In this document: piece after piece, positions 1 to 10,909 of the stretch
Numbering within the stretch: position 1 is the stretch's first letter
Layout of the letters: every line of letters begins with the position of its first letter
From: Acanthochromis polyacanthus
Lineage: Eukaryota; Chordata; Actinopteri; Pomacentridae
Length of the DNA stretch: 64,000 nt
Direction of reading: 5' to 3'
NCBI RefSeq assembly: GCF_021347895.1
Contig: NC_067118.1
Coordinates: 37,003,755 to 37,067,754 of the forward strand
Position numbers and translations under genes: made by a program
Notes under the pieces: generated by a model
The model's database searches: none
Seen by the model: only the letters and a program-made list of their open reading frames with translations
What the model was told of the DNA's origin: nothing

Positions 1-421
1 ACACAAGTACCATGACGCTTGTGAATCTTTGAAAATACCACAAAATTGTCACTTACAATACAGTACACAACTCCTGAGAACTATATTAAGTTTCATATTT
101 AAAAAAAACATCAAAAGAGTTTGGTGTCATTTTGTTATTCTTACAAAATTCGGTTGTGAAAGTACTGCATTTTTTTGTTATTTTCTTCTAATATTATGTT
201 TTGGGAACAAAGTTGTTCCAATTGTTGGAATTTATTGATAATATTATATCCCTTGTTGATTTGTTGACTAATTAAACTGGTGCTGTCAAAAAATATTAGT
301 TATGTTCTGTAATAGACATCAAAACAGACATAGTAAGTCATGCTGTGTCCAAACTTATAAACTTATTTTCTAAGATTCACAAGCGTCATGGTACTTGTGT
401 CCAAACTTATGGCCATGGCTG
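1..421 (-). mobile_element. Tc1/mariner-like short TIR element, left-truncated by the window
   Basis: A non-coding element whose right terminus (GTGTCCAAACTTATGGCCATGGCTG followed by TA at 422-423, read in pieces) matches the complete copy at 4194-4582. Bases 1-357 are the reverse complement of that copy. The last ~60 bases are instead a direct copy of its right end, so both ends of this copy carry the same terminal sequence. TA flanks and TIRs fit a Tc1/mariner-type MITE; no transposase is present. Confidence 0.7.
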
Positions 422-423
422 TA

Positions 424-2843
424 TGTGCCCTCCTACTCTCGTGTTTCTTTATTTTCTCTGACAAATGTTTCATATCTCTTACTCCTGAAACAGTCCATGC
501 CATGTCTGTCCCAGCCGTTTTATAGAGCAAACACGGGAAGCAATAAAAAAGCATTTGCATGACTAGACCCAGCTAGCCAAGCCTTCCTCTTGTCACTGTG
601 ACTGTGACAGTGTTACAGTTACCCACCGCACTCACGCATGCTCACTTGGCTTGGGGTGAAATCGATTTTGCCCCTCTGGGCATCAGATTCGACGACGCTG
701 ATTGGATAAATTTCTGTTGCTATGTCGAATCTCTTGTCGGTAATTGGCTGCTCTGCCGCACTAGAGGGGCGATTTCTCTAGCGCCCCAGCAGCTCAGCCG
801 AGATGAGCAGGAAATTATTTTCCCCGAAAATTCTATTTAATATTTTGTACATGACATGTAATTGCGAATTTAAACATGCATGGTGCTAATAATAACTGAT
901 TATTGTTTATTTAAAAAAATATTTATTTTTAAAATGAAAAATAAAAAACACGGGGGGGGGGGGCCCGTCTATTGGCCAGCCGCCACTGGTGAAAATGGTG
1001 ACTTGTCATCAAAAGACGTGTCTGTGACTGCGTGGTGAATTTCGATGTCTCGCCATGACTACTGAAGTGTTTATACCTCAGCTGCACATGATCATATCTG
1101 CACGAAACTTCACATGCTGGACCCCAGCCCCAGTCTGAACACATCCACACTCGTAAATGTAGAAAAACTCATAGTGCCCCCTATTGGTAAAAGGAAGTTT
1201 GAGGCTGTAATTTGCACTTGCACTTAATTCTGGAAATGGCTCCGCTCACTCTTCACCCTTTGACCATGCCACAGTGTGAATATTTTGACGCACTTTTTGA
1301 CAGGTTTAGAAAGCTCAAAACCTCACCAAAATTACTACACACATCACTGTCAACCCAAGGAAGAACACTGTATGCATCTTGGCAATACATGTGCCATAGC
1401 GCCCCCTGTCGTTTTTAAAAAAAAATAGCCCCCGCACCAGGTTTCATCTACATCCACAAAATTTGGGTGGCATTTATAACACACCAGGATGGACAAAAAA
1501 ACCTCCTGGAGCCAAATCCTAGACCCAACAAGAAGTTCATCATCTTGGATCAATTGTGAGAATTTTGGCAATTTTTGTCATTTTCAAGAGCGAACTCTTT
1601 ATAGGGGAATACTCCAAGAGGCTTCAAAATTTACCAGTATGTTCAACAGGCCTGAATGATGAAAATTTATTAAAATCATCTCCAAAAGTCGAAAGGCGTG
1701 GCTATGGCATCCCGTGAAATTCTGATCCTTCACTATGAAACATCAACTGCTGACAAATTCTCTAAACTTTCATAACACAGCTTTACTTGTTGGAACAAGC
1801 TTACCTACAAACTTACTGGAGGCTTTTCAGGTGTGGAAAATGTGAAAAACAACGGCATGGTCAACCAGCGTGACTACTTCCTGAGCAAATGAAATTTGAG
1901 CTGAGAACAAAATACCGTTCCCTCTTCAACAGGTGAATGTCATCAAAAAAGACTACCAATGTCACACTCATTGCAAAGGGTTGAATTTGCAGAGGTCGAA
2001 CACTCAAAAGAAACAGCATTTTCAATACAAGTGAGCTAAACCTAAACATTTTTTTTAGTTTAGTTGCGTCTCTTTGACACCCAGACAGTTTAACAACCAA
2101 CCACCAATGTCAAAGCCTAACATACATGTGGGTAGCCTAACCAGTCTAGTTGGAACTCCTATTTACACATAATATTTAGTTGAATTGTCAGATTTTTCTC
2201 TTCGTTTACAAGTTTTAACAGGAACAGATTTTAATAATCTCACCCAGCAGTTGATAATGCCTGCCTATGATGAGTAAGCACATGAGCCAGGTCATGAATG
2301 AAGCTCATTATAAACAACAAAAGAAAGCAACTCGATGATCCTCTGACCAAGCTGAGCACGGCCTGGATTGGCTGAATAACAGCAACATAAAGCCTCACAT
2401 TTTGGTACTCAAGGCGTGGACACTACACAAGGCTGACAGGCCACTGATGAACCGGATGAAAAATGAACAGGCCTGAACACCTTCTGTGTGTGTTCATGCT
2501 TGCACTGCCTTTCAGTGATGTCATGCCATGCAATGCCTGCATTCATCTGTGTTCATCTGCATATGTTTTTTGGCGATTACTTTGCCTGAATTTTACTATC
2601 ATTTTCTTCTTACATTTGGCTCTTCAAGACAGCAGGACTTTTCAGCGTTACTGCTCTGTACCATTACTTATGACTTTTACCTTCAATATACTTACTGTTT
2701 TTTTTGTTTCTATCTGTCCTAAAGCCTTTTTAGCACACATGTTTAAAATTTGACCTATAGGGTACATGATGCAAACCAATGATTACTTGTAATTTCCCTA
2801 AATGACTCAGTGTGAAACTGACACATTTTGACAAACTTGCCAT
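424..2843. other. Gene-free flank with degenerate repeat DNA
   Basis: No coding exon is recognised. A GC-richer block lies at about 590-840 and a G run at 951-963. About 1000-1830 contains phrases such as AGCGCCCCCT and GTGCCCCCTATTGGTAAAAG, of a kind seen in old dispersed teleost repeats; I cannot name the family. From 1830 to 2843 I see AT-rich unique-looking sequence without recognisable structure. Confidence 0.4.
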
Positions 2844-3462
2844 GGTTACATAAAGTTTTTTAATTCGGAATTATTAATTCAGAATTAACTCATTCGGAAT
2901 TAAAGTTTTGTGCTTCACGTTTACATGGAAATATTAATTCCGAATTAAGGTTTACATGGACCACACGTTTTTTCCCCTTCCTTCATTCAGCTCTAACGCT
3001 TGGGCGTTGGAAAGGATTCTGATTGGACAGGGAGTGGACGTGATGTATCCCTGTTTACCAGAAGAAAACAAACTCCATTTGCCGCGGCATTTCTTTTCCC
3101 CGACAACATGGAGGAACAACTAATAAGCACACTTTTCACTTTGCTTTTTATTGTCGTTTTGAAACAGCAACTCGACAATGGCGTACTACTTCTGTTGCAC
3201 CAGTAAGGTCGCAGAACGTGTACGTCGCTACGTCCTCGCAGAATGACCGGAATTAACTAAAGTGGAATTAACTGTATATTAACTGTATACATGAATACGT
3301 ACACAGGAATTAGGTTATTTGGAATAAACATCAAAAGAAACGAGGCAGTTTATTCGGAATTAAGTTTTTAATTCGGAATTAAGTGTTTACAATGACATTT
3401 AAAGCGGAATTAACTTTAATTCCAAATTAAAGGGGAATTAAAGGTCTCGTGTAAACGTACCG
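2844..3462. mobile_element. MITE-like element built of AATTCGGAATTAA motifs
   Basis: Both ends are packed with palindromic motifs of the form TTAATTCGGAATTAA. The terminal sequences (GGTTACAT... on the left, ...GTAAACGTACC on the right) are imperfect inverted repeats. The centre (about 2990-3240) is more GC-balanced and has only short spurious ORFs. I infer a non-autonomous DNA transposon of about 0.6 kb. The superfamily and exact target-site duplication are not resolved. Confidence 0.6.
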
Positions 3463-4193
3463 ATTGTCATTGTGTCATGTGTGAAGTCTGTCCGACTGAC
3501 TGATTTCAGCTCAGTTTATCTGTTCACTTCAGTGCATCTTTGTCTTAGGAAAGGGTTAAATTGGTCCAATTGTGCACATTTCTGAGCAGCTCAGGTGAGA
3601 ACAAATTCGTAACAATTGAGATAATTCAGACCCCACTAAGGTGTGGCCTTGTGACAATGATCAGATAGTGTTACCTTTACTCAGACATTTTTTTGGACAG
3701 CGACTTCATCAATGCACATTTAGATAACAACATGCTACAGAGAATGAAAGAAATATGAGAACATGCCAGGTCAGTTAGGAAAAGAACCAGATGATCCTGT
3801 CCCCCAACATATCTGACAACTTCACTAATGTGATGACGACGCCAGCCACACCCAGTCCTCACACAGGCTGTCAATCAGCCACCAGGCTTGGAGGCCTGGA
3901 CTCCGCCCAGGCCTGAACCAAAGCAGACTGGGGAAGGGGAAAGTTTGGGGTTGAGTTTCCTTAATAAATTACATTGATTTACTTATAAATTTATGGGATT
4001 TTTGTTAATGTGAATCATTGGTTTACTGAACGTTAAATTCCCTGTTTAGTTATGTCCTGTCTAGTGTTTTGTCCATGTCAGTCTCCCCCATCCTTGTGTG
4101 TGTTGGACTGATCAACCGACTTAAGTGTTCCAGGTGTGTCTTGTTTTGTCTTGGTTCGGTTCAGTTCTTTTGGGGGGAATTTTGATTCAGTTA

Positions 4194-4582
4194 CAGCCAT
4201 GGCCATAAGTTTGGACACAGCATGACTTACTATGTCTGTATTGATGTCTATTACAGAACATAACTAATATTTTTGACAGTACCAGTTTAATTAGTCAACA
4301 AATCAACAAGGGATATAATATTATCAATAAATCCCAACAATTGGAACAACTTTGTTCCCAAAACATAATATTAGAAGAAAATAACAAAAAAATGCAGTAC
4401 TTTCACAACCAAATTTGGTAAGAATAACAAAATGACACCAAACTCTTTTGATGTTTTTTTTAAATATGAAACTTAATATAGTTCTCAGGAGTTGTGTACT
4501 GTATTGTAAGTGACAATTTTGTGGTATTTTCTAAGATTCACAAGCATCATGGTACTTGTGTCCAAACTTATGGCCATGGCTG
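4194..4582 (+). mobile_element. Complete 389-bp Tc1/mariner-like MITE
   Basis: It starts CAGCCATGGCCATAAGTTTG and ends with the inverted counterpart CAAACTTATGGCCATGGCTG. It is flanked on both sides by TA (4192-4193, 4583-4584), the target site of Tc1/mariner elements. It has no transposase ORF. It sits inside duplication copy A and is missing from copy B, so it inserted after the duplication or was lost from B. Confidence 0.8.
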
Positions 4583-5197
4583 TACTTAACATTATTTTGA
4601 CCTCTTTTATGGGCCCAATTTAATGTTATTTTTTAACTTTTGTTGGCTACAATGAAAAGCCTTAAAACTTTATGACTCTTTTGACCTTTGTCCTGTCCTC
4701 GGTCCCTTACAACTAACATCACTAAACGTTACAGGAAGAGTGGTGTAACAAGATAAATCAACAACCTCATGGCCTCAATGCATCACTGATGTGTCTCATA
4801 CTTATGATCTGCCTGCTTTCATTTCCAATGAATTTTTCATGACTTCCGCTCTATTATACAGATGCCATGTGTTGGAGAAACAAAATGCTGATTCCTTTAT
4901 GTTAAAAGCAAAATTGTAGTTGCTATATTACTAGCTGCATTTATATATTATTCGGTATATGTTTCCCTGTCAGGATTTCTTGTAATAAAAAAATGTAAAA
5001 TCAGTTCTTAATACAAATTTCTTGTTTTGCAGTGTTTATAACATGCAGTCTAGGTCTGAACGTGAAATGAAACTGTCATAAATTTTCATTTTAAGGCACA
5101 TATTAAAAAATGTGGATTGTCATACAGTGCAGTAAGATTTTCGAGACTATTTGACACAAATGAAACAGTGTCAATCTAATACTAGTCCTCAATTCTT

Positions 5198-5198
<1 letters not shown>

Positions 5199-5251
<53 letters not shown>

Positions 5252-5287
5252 TAAACCTTTATTAATCCCACAGCGGGGAAATTTACG
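5199..5287 (-). mobile_element. 5'-truncated retroposon tail with (GATA)n
   Basis: A GATA tetranucleotide array is followed by TTTATTAATCCCACAGCGGG and GAAATTT. On the opposite strand this reads as a retroposon 3' terminus: CCCC/GGGG hairpin, ATTAATAAAG, then an ATCT repeat. The duplicated copy B lacks exactly this stretch, so the ends are defined by comparison rather than guessed. Confidence 0.75.
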
Positions 5288-5372
5288 ATTAAAGTCATTG
5301 CTAAAACTCACTGAGTCATTTTACAATTCATTGATCAGTTTACAGTAAAACGATAAAGCAGCACACACACAA

Positions 5373-6160
5373 AAAGCTGAGTTAGGCGAGAAACTGGCCC
5401 TTCATTGTCTTCCAGCGCTGCATATATTTCTCATATCGAGTTCGAACACGTCAGACAGTCTCCTTTCTTATTTGTTTAAGGAAAAATGTAAGGAACCCGT
5501 ATTTCAACACACAAGTCCTCACCAATTCCAACAACATATCTTCTCAGTAAACACTAGACAGGAAGACAAGGAACCAACCAACAAAAAAAAGACGGATTTA
5601 TTTCTTACGGTTGCTGATTCCGCGGGGTAAATTTTCCGATCAAGTAGACTTCCTCACAGATTTGCAGAACTTTTACCGTTGCGTGTGCGTACTGGATCCG
5701 GGGATTAGTGATGTGACGCGCTTTGGAGCCACTCCTTTAATGCACTTTAGTACAGTTCATTATCCTTGTAGGGCGATCTGCTTTGCATAGACACAAGCCA
5801 AGTTCAGTGCGTAAAAGTTCACAGGACCCTCCTTGTGCGCTCCAGTTAAGACTTTCTACATTCAGAAATTCATGTTGCTCAGTACAAGAAGTGTTTCATT
5901 TGAGTGCTGGAACGACTCTGTGCAGAGCAATATGCTTTCCGGGAGGGCCTGAATTTAGAGTCTAACCTTAAAGGACCCTATTTTCACTATTTCCAATATG
6001 AGCCTTTGTATATTTTTGATTTATGTAATTTATTCTTTATTTGACTGCATTTTCATTTTGGAATTAACATCAACTTCAACTTTATTATTTGTCCCTTGAA
6101 GAGCAATTTATTATGCAGCAGTTAAACAAAAATAAAACCATAAAACAAAAAATAAAAGCA
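5373..6160. other. Gene-free flank
   Basis: No gene or well-defined repeat is seen. One 60-codon open frame at 5783-5965 has no family resemblance and is treated as chance. Confidence 0.4.
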
Positions 6161-6215
6161 ATAAGATAAGATCTACTTTATTCATCCCAGAGGAAATTAT
6201 TTTGGCAGAGTACAA
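6161..6215 (-). mobile_element. Retroposon tail fragment
   Basis: AGATCTACTTTATTCATCCC followed by AGAGGAAATTATT is a diverged form of the tail at 5199-5287 in the same orientation. Further diverged relatives occur at about 6836-6870 and 7946-7985. Confidence 0.55.
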
Positions 6216-6599
6216 TAAACAATGAACAAAGGTTAGTGCAATTACACAGAAGGTAGTATAGAAATAGCATAGAATACAAAGTACAAAATGCAAAATACAA
6301 GATGCAATTTCTAAAAGTGTCTGCTTGAAGTGTCTCAGCAAATAAAGTGGCTTAAGTGTGTAAAATATCTAGAAAAAATAAGAATTAAAATAAATAGGAA
6401 AAATAAAATAACACAAGTACAGATGTAAACTGCATGCTAATACTAATAACAAGAAAGATTAACAGAAAATGAACCGAAGTAAGAGTAAACAGATGTATTG
6501 CACTTGAACAATGAAAATAAAGATTGTGAGTCTGCTTGGAAAGAGTCCGATGATAATGCACATGGAAGTAAGTCTGTTGATTATGTATCCAACTGTAAA

Positions 6600-6639
6600 A
6601 CAAACAAACAAACAAACAAACAAACAAACAAACAAACAG
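6600..6639. repeat. (CAAA)n microsatellite
   Basis: Ten near-perfect tandem copies of the tetranucleotide. The (KQTN)n and (FVCL)n peptides across it are translation artefacts. Confidence 0.9.
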
Positions 6640-6835
6640 AAGAAATGTTTTAAAAATGTAAACAAAATTCACAAAAAAAACCCAATAAAAAACACAATAA
6701 AAAAATCACACAAAAAATAGACAGACAGAAACATTAGCAGTAATCTCAGTCATTTAGGTTTTTTTTCCAGGTGTAGTTCAGTGTAAAACAGTCACTTATT
6801 CAGCAGCAGCAAGACACTACATGAAGTAGAACAGA

Positions 6836-6870
6836 ATATCCTTTACTATTCCCAAAAGGGGAAATTTGCA
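6836..6870 (-). mobile_element. Retroposon tail fragment
   Basis: ATCCTTTACTATTCCCAAAA followed by GGGGAAATTTGC keeps the CCC...GGGGAAATT hallmark of the tails at 5199 and 6161, same orientation, with no microsatellite. Confidence 0.5.
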
Positions 6871-7237
6871 GAATAAAAACAGTCTGTCACAGTACGTGAT
6901 AAAGTACAGCAGCCAGAAACACCCTCTTCTCAGTGTTTATAGCTCAGATGGAGGTAGGCACAAAGGATAATTTGTAGCTGTTTTTTGTGGCCTGGGGTTC
7001 TGCCAGTCAAAGAGGATGAGCAGCATCCATACTAACCGACTCAGCTTTCCTTTTAACTTGTGTATTAAAAATGTCTTTAGGACTGTTAAAACACACACCA
7101 GCTACTTTAGAGGCTACTTTAACTGTCCTTCTGAGGGAGCTCTTGTCCTTGTTGCCAAGGTTACCATATCATGACAGAAACTGAAATGACTGACTGGATA
7201 AAGGAACAGCAGAAGAGATGTCGTTCTGTAGTATTCT

Positions 7238-7791
7238 TAGCCTAGCCGCGCTAGACCCATGCTCTCAAGACGCAAGGGTCTAGGCACGCTCGACAGGGAG
7301 GGAGGCGGGCTAAAAGGTTGTCTATCAAATCACTCTGCAGCAATTGGGTAGGTATACAACCAATCAGCGCAACGAATAGGCTCCTAGAGCGCCGGAAATC
7401 AGAGGATGCGGTAGTTCAGCGAAGCCTTATTTATACAGTCAATGGGTGAAGCTCAAGTATATTACAGACATGTTAACAGAAAGATTATTCAGAGTCGGTG
7501 CTAATGGAGCTCCACGACTGTTGTCGTTTTTGTTGTCGACCCTGGCAGAGAATTAAATTTGTTGCCGTGTGTTGTCTAGCGCGGCTAGGCTAGTTGTTTC
7601 CGGTTGTTTCTGTCAGAATCGTCGCGCCTCTGTCGTCACTTAGTTATGCCCGCCTTCTGACTCTACACTTCATGGTGATTCGTCCGGCCAGTTTTAGGAG
7701 CATCCAACCTCGAGCCTTATGGAGGGTAACGAGACCCACCCTGGCAGAGAATTAAATTTGTTGCCGTGGGTTGTCTGGCGTGGCTAGGCTA
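7238..7791. mobile_element. hAT-like TIR element with a duplicated right end
   Basis: The left terminus TAGCCTAGCCGCGCTAGAC is the reverse complement of GTCTAGCGCGGCTAGGCTA at 7574-7592. A second, diverged right end finishes at 7791. The two right ends are 54-bp direct repeats (7539-7592 and 7738-7791) differing at three positions. The outer boundaries are flanked by TAGTATTCT (7229-7237) and TAGCATTCT (7792-7800), a 9-bp match with one difference. This resembles a hAT-sized target-site duplication. No transposase is present. Confidence 0.75.
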
Positions 7792-7800
7792 TAGCATTCT

Positions 7801-9069
7801 CTGTATGATTTCCATTTTGCCCTTCTCAAACATGCACTTTCAAAGGAGGGTCAGTCCATGTTGTTCAGCTCTGCTCTGATTGGTCTAATCTGACAGCTGT
7901 TCATACATTGCACTCTAAAAAGTAATCCTCGTTCCACCACTTAATTTATCAGAAAGCTTTATTTGTCCCCAGGAGGCAATTTAAAGGCATGTAGAGCAGT
8001 CAGTGCAACAATGAAATAATAAGAAATAGGAATGAATATATGTACAAATCTAGAGCAAGTAACTAAGACAAAAAACACAGCTTAATAGCATACTAGTGTA
8101 TGCTGTACATAACCTAATTTAATACATAATTGCAAGCCAAAAAAAGAAAAACAAACACAAATTTACAGTTACAAGCATAATTTTGAGTGGTTTGGTCTGC
8201 TCAATAATGTTAGTAATTGTATCAACTTCACATTGTGTGTAATTTAAGCTCAGATGTATGGCATAATTGATTTAAAACTGAATTTAAATTGGGGCTACTG
8301 AATAAAATTTACTTGATAACTGAATTTTTCTTCACCTTAAGCTCAAGATCAAGTTCAAGTCCCCTTTGTGGTTAGAAATGGTGAATAAAAAACTTTTATT
8401 TTTGAAGGAAAAGCTAATTCCCCTGACTTGTTTTTTGAACACAGTTCCATTCGAAGTTGTCATAAATCAAAATATTAGTGCAAACTGTTGTGCTAATTCT
8501 TTTGCTATTGTTGAACCCAAGTGTTATTTTTTTTCTTCTTCTGAAGTGTGTCAGTTGCTGTACTTCGTGAGGCAAAGTTCACACCAACTAAGACCGCAGC
8601 CTGACAAAAAATAGAGCTGCTCACAAACTACAACCACATCCTGGATCTTTCAAGCTCGCTGTTTAACTCTGAGTGCTGTTAACGTTCTTTACTCTTCTTT
8701 CTATTGCTAGTATCAAAGTGATATGAGGCCTGTGGATTCTGTCCCTGTGTCGTGTTGCTTTTTCACACCTGCTTTCCTCATTGTTGTTCTCCTTTGGCCC
8801 CATTTTAGCAGCCAGCTGTCGCTTCTCTGGCTTGGTTCTGCATTCTCATACGTCTCTTCTAAATATGCCTACAACCAGACTCTCAGTTGTCCCTCGGGTG
8901 ATGGAAGTGGTGTGGTTTTCAGAGCCTAACTTAAACACTTAGCCAAAATCAGGTCATTATTCCTCACCACTACAGATTTAGAAAAGGTCATCCATGGTTT
9001 CCTCTTCCCTCCTCTCAGTGAAGAAAACATCCAGTTAAGTGAAGATGCTTCTGCTTTTCACACGAAACA
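7801..9069. other. Gene-free flank with one retroposon tail fragment
   Basis: At about 7946-7985 CTTTATTTGTCCCCAGGAGG followed by CAATTT is a degraded relative of the retroposon tails to the left. The remainder shows no recognisable gene; the 82-codon frame at 8366-8614 resembles no known family. Confidence 0.4.
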
Positions 9070-9455
9070 CAAGAAGTGACCACAGTACCACTATCCCAGC
9101 AGTCTGTCACTGGTTCCCAGTGGCTTTATGAATTGAGTTTAGGATCACAATGCTTGGTATAAAAGCCTTGAATGACCTGTTTTATGAGATCTCCCTATGA
9201 GGCTCATCACTGCCTGTTTACTTATTATGGTTTCAGAGTCTTGACTTGTCACAAAAACTGTCCTCTTTTCAATCCAATCTTAAGTCTCACTTTTCTAATA
9301 TAGCTTTTTCTTGCTTGTTGATATTTCTTGGATGTATGAATTTTTTTCTCATATTGTGATATTTTATGTTTTGAATCCGACCGATCGAATAAATCACATC
9401 TGTTTTATTGTAAAGCACATTTTTCATAGGTGCTTTAAGAATAAAGTTAATATTA
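9070..9455 (+). mobile_element. Degraded LINE 3' end (L2/Rex-like)
   Basis: Decayed phrases typical of the C-terminal/3'UTR part of fish LINEs are present: a CACTGGTTCCCAGTGG-like block, AAAGCCTTGAATGACCTG, then TTATTGTAAAGCACATTTTT and CATAGGTGCTTTAAGAATAAAG. The last is the usual short-chain ending GGTGCT(AT)TA(A)ATAAA. Family placement is from general resemblance only. Confidence 0.5.
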
Positions 9456-9609
9456 TTGTCATTAACCATTTTTCAGCTCAGTTGCGTCTTTTATTATTGA
9501 CTTGTATTAATCATGTTTTTGATCTGATGTATATATTTCTATGTCTATTTTTTCTATTTATTTTAAATTATTTTTTATTGTCTCGTCTTGTTCTTCTTGT
9601 TCTTCTTCA

Positions 9610-10100
9610 CCTTATAATTCTTCTTATTATTATTATTATTATTATTATTGTCAATGATCAATATTAATATTGTCAATATTACTACTACTACTACTACTAA
9701 TAATAATGCATTTAATTTTTCATAAAGTTCATTTCAAATAATTATTTATAATACGTTTAAGTTCAAATAATTAACGCTTCTACTACTACTACTAATAATA
9801 AATAGTATTATTCTTTTTCTAACAATAATAACAACAATAATAGTGATCTTCTTCTTCTTATTATTATTATTATTGTCAATGATCAATATTAATATTGTCA
9901 ATATTACAGCTACCACTACAACTAATACATTTAGTTTTAAATACATTTTAATATATTTAATTTCAAATAATTAATTCCTAATAAATTTATGTTTAAATAA
10001 TTAATACTGATATTACTACTAATAGTAATAAATATTATTACTCTTTATTTCTAATAATAAAATAATAATAGTAGTAGTGATATTATTATTATTATTGACT
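9610..10100. repeat. AT-rich triplet-repeat tract duplicated in tandem
   Basis: (TTA)n, (CTA)n and (TAA)n arrays surround a motif GTCAATGATCAATATTAATA followed by TTGTCAATATTAC. The motif occurs twice (about 9650-9683 and 9876-9907), giving an approximate period of 230 bp over about two units. No coding potential is seen. Confidence 0.75.
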
Positions 10101-10327
10101 CCAACTGAAGATAGGGTGAAATTGTTGTTAGAGTGACATCTAGTGGCCAGGATTTATAAAGCAACACATTTACATTCTGTCCTTTCGCTTCCTCACTCAT
10201 TATCCTTACATGCTTTAATTACTAATATGAAATAAACCTAATTCATCTCAACCTGTGAGTCAGTTACAGTTACTACATCTTCAAAACGTGGGAAAGCGGT
10301 TCTTCCTCATACGTCACCGGCAGCCAG

Positions 10328-10382
10328 CCAATGAGGCGGCCGCATTCGCAGAGCTTAGCCCGTGATGCTGAAGAATGCAAAT
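10328..10382 (+). promoter_or_regulatory. Candidate c1galt1 proximal promoter motifs
   Basis: A CCAAT pentamer (10328-10332) lies in a locally GC-rich stretch. An octamer ATGCAAAT (10375-10382) lies about 30-110 bp ahead of the inferred leader exon. No TATA box is evident. Motif matches only; the start site is not defined by sequence. Confidence 0.4.
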
Positions 10383-10399
10383 CTATCCGGTGGCTTTTC

Positions 10400-10595
10400 T
10401 CTCAGTAATCATGTTGTCCGGGGACGCAAAAATAACGAGAAACCAAAAGCAGCAGAAGCAGCAGCTCGGACGAATGTGAGCCGCACATGAGAGCCTCTGT
10501 CCGGCAGGTGCAGCGGGCTGGTGCCGCTCTCAGGAAACACTGATCCGCTCACAGGGTTGGCAAGCAAACCGTGCTCACAAGATCCCACAGCCAAG
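10400..10595 (+). other. c1galt1: Inferred 5' leader exon of c1galt1
   Basis: A GC-rich stretch after the CCAAT/octamer region ends in the strong donor CCAAG|GTAAAT at 10595/10596. Linking it to the acceptor TCCGTGCAG|A at 13659/13660 is an inference from spacing and strand. If transcription starts before 10411, the exon holds uORFs at 10411-10479 and 10487-10543 and a start-stop ATGTGA at 10474-10479. The 5' boundary is approximate. Confidence 0.5.
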
Positions 10596-10909
10596 GTAAA
10601 TAACACACACATATGCGGGTGTATTTCTGGAACATGTATTTATTTTTCTTTTACTGCACACAATCAGCTGCTGGTGTTTGTAAGGATAAACTATACCAAC
10701 AGATCTGCTTTGCCTATGGCCTCACGTCGCTGCTTCAGCACTCCTCTGTCATGTGTTTTTGGTTTAAATCCCCGATTAGGGTAACTGGATTGTGGCTTAA
10801 TTTTTTATTTATCGTCAGGATAAGAGAGTAGATGTTTTTGACAAGTGTTAATCATTAACATCTCTCTGGTTATGAGGTCTTTAACCTATAAGCAGCAGAA
10901 CTGACTGAA

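Larger units (their letters stand above)
3463..5372. repeat. Segmental duplication, copy A (partner at 10910-12252)
   Basis: Several long collinear blocks match c1galt1 intron 1. They include the stretch around CTGAGCAGCTCAG (3580s vs 11280s), GGACAGCGACTTCATC (3690s vs 11380s), ATGCTGATTCC...TTATGTT (4890s vs 11850s) and ACTAGTCCTCAATTCTTA (5182-5199 vs about 12150). Copy A additionally carries the MITE at 4194-4582 and the retroposon tail at 5199-5287, both absent from copy B. No coding sequence is recognised inside. Confidence 0.75.

Noticed and set aside
598..840. 80-codon open frame in a GC-richer block
   Set aside because: No recognisable domain, no splice context and no neighbour supporting a gene; possibly part of an old repeat.
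6385..6720. Open frames with FVCL and KQTN repeats
   Set aside because: They arise from the (CAAA)n microsatellite.
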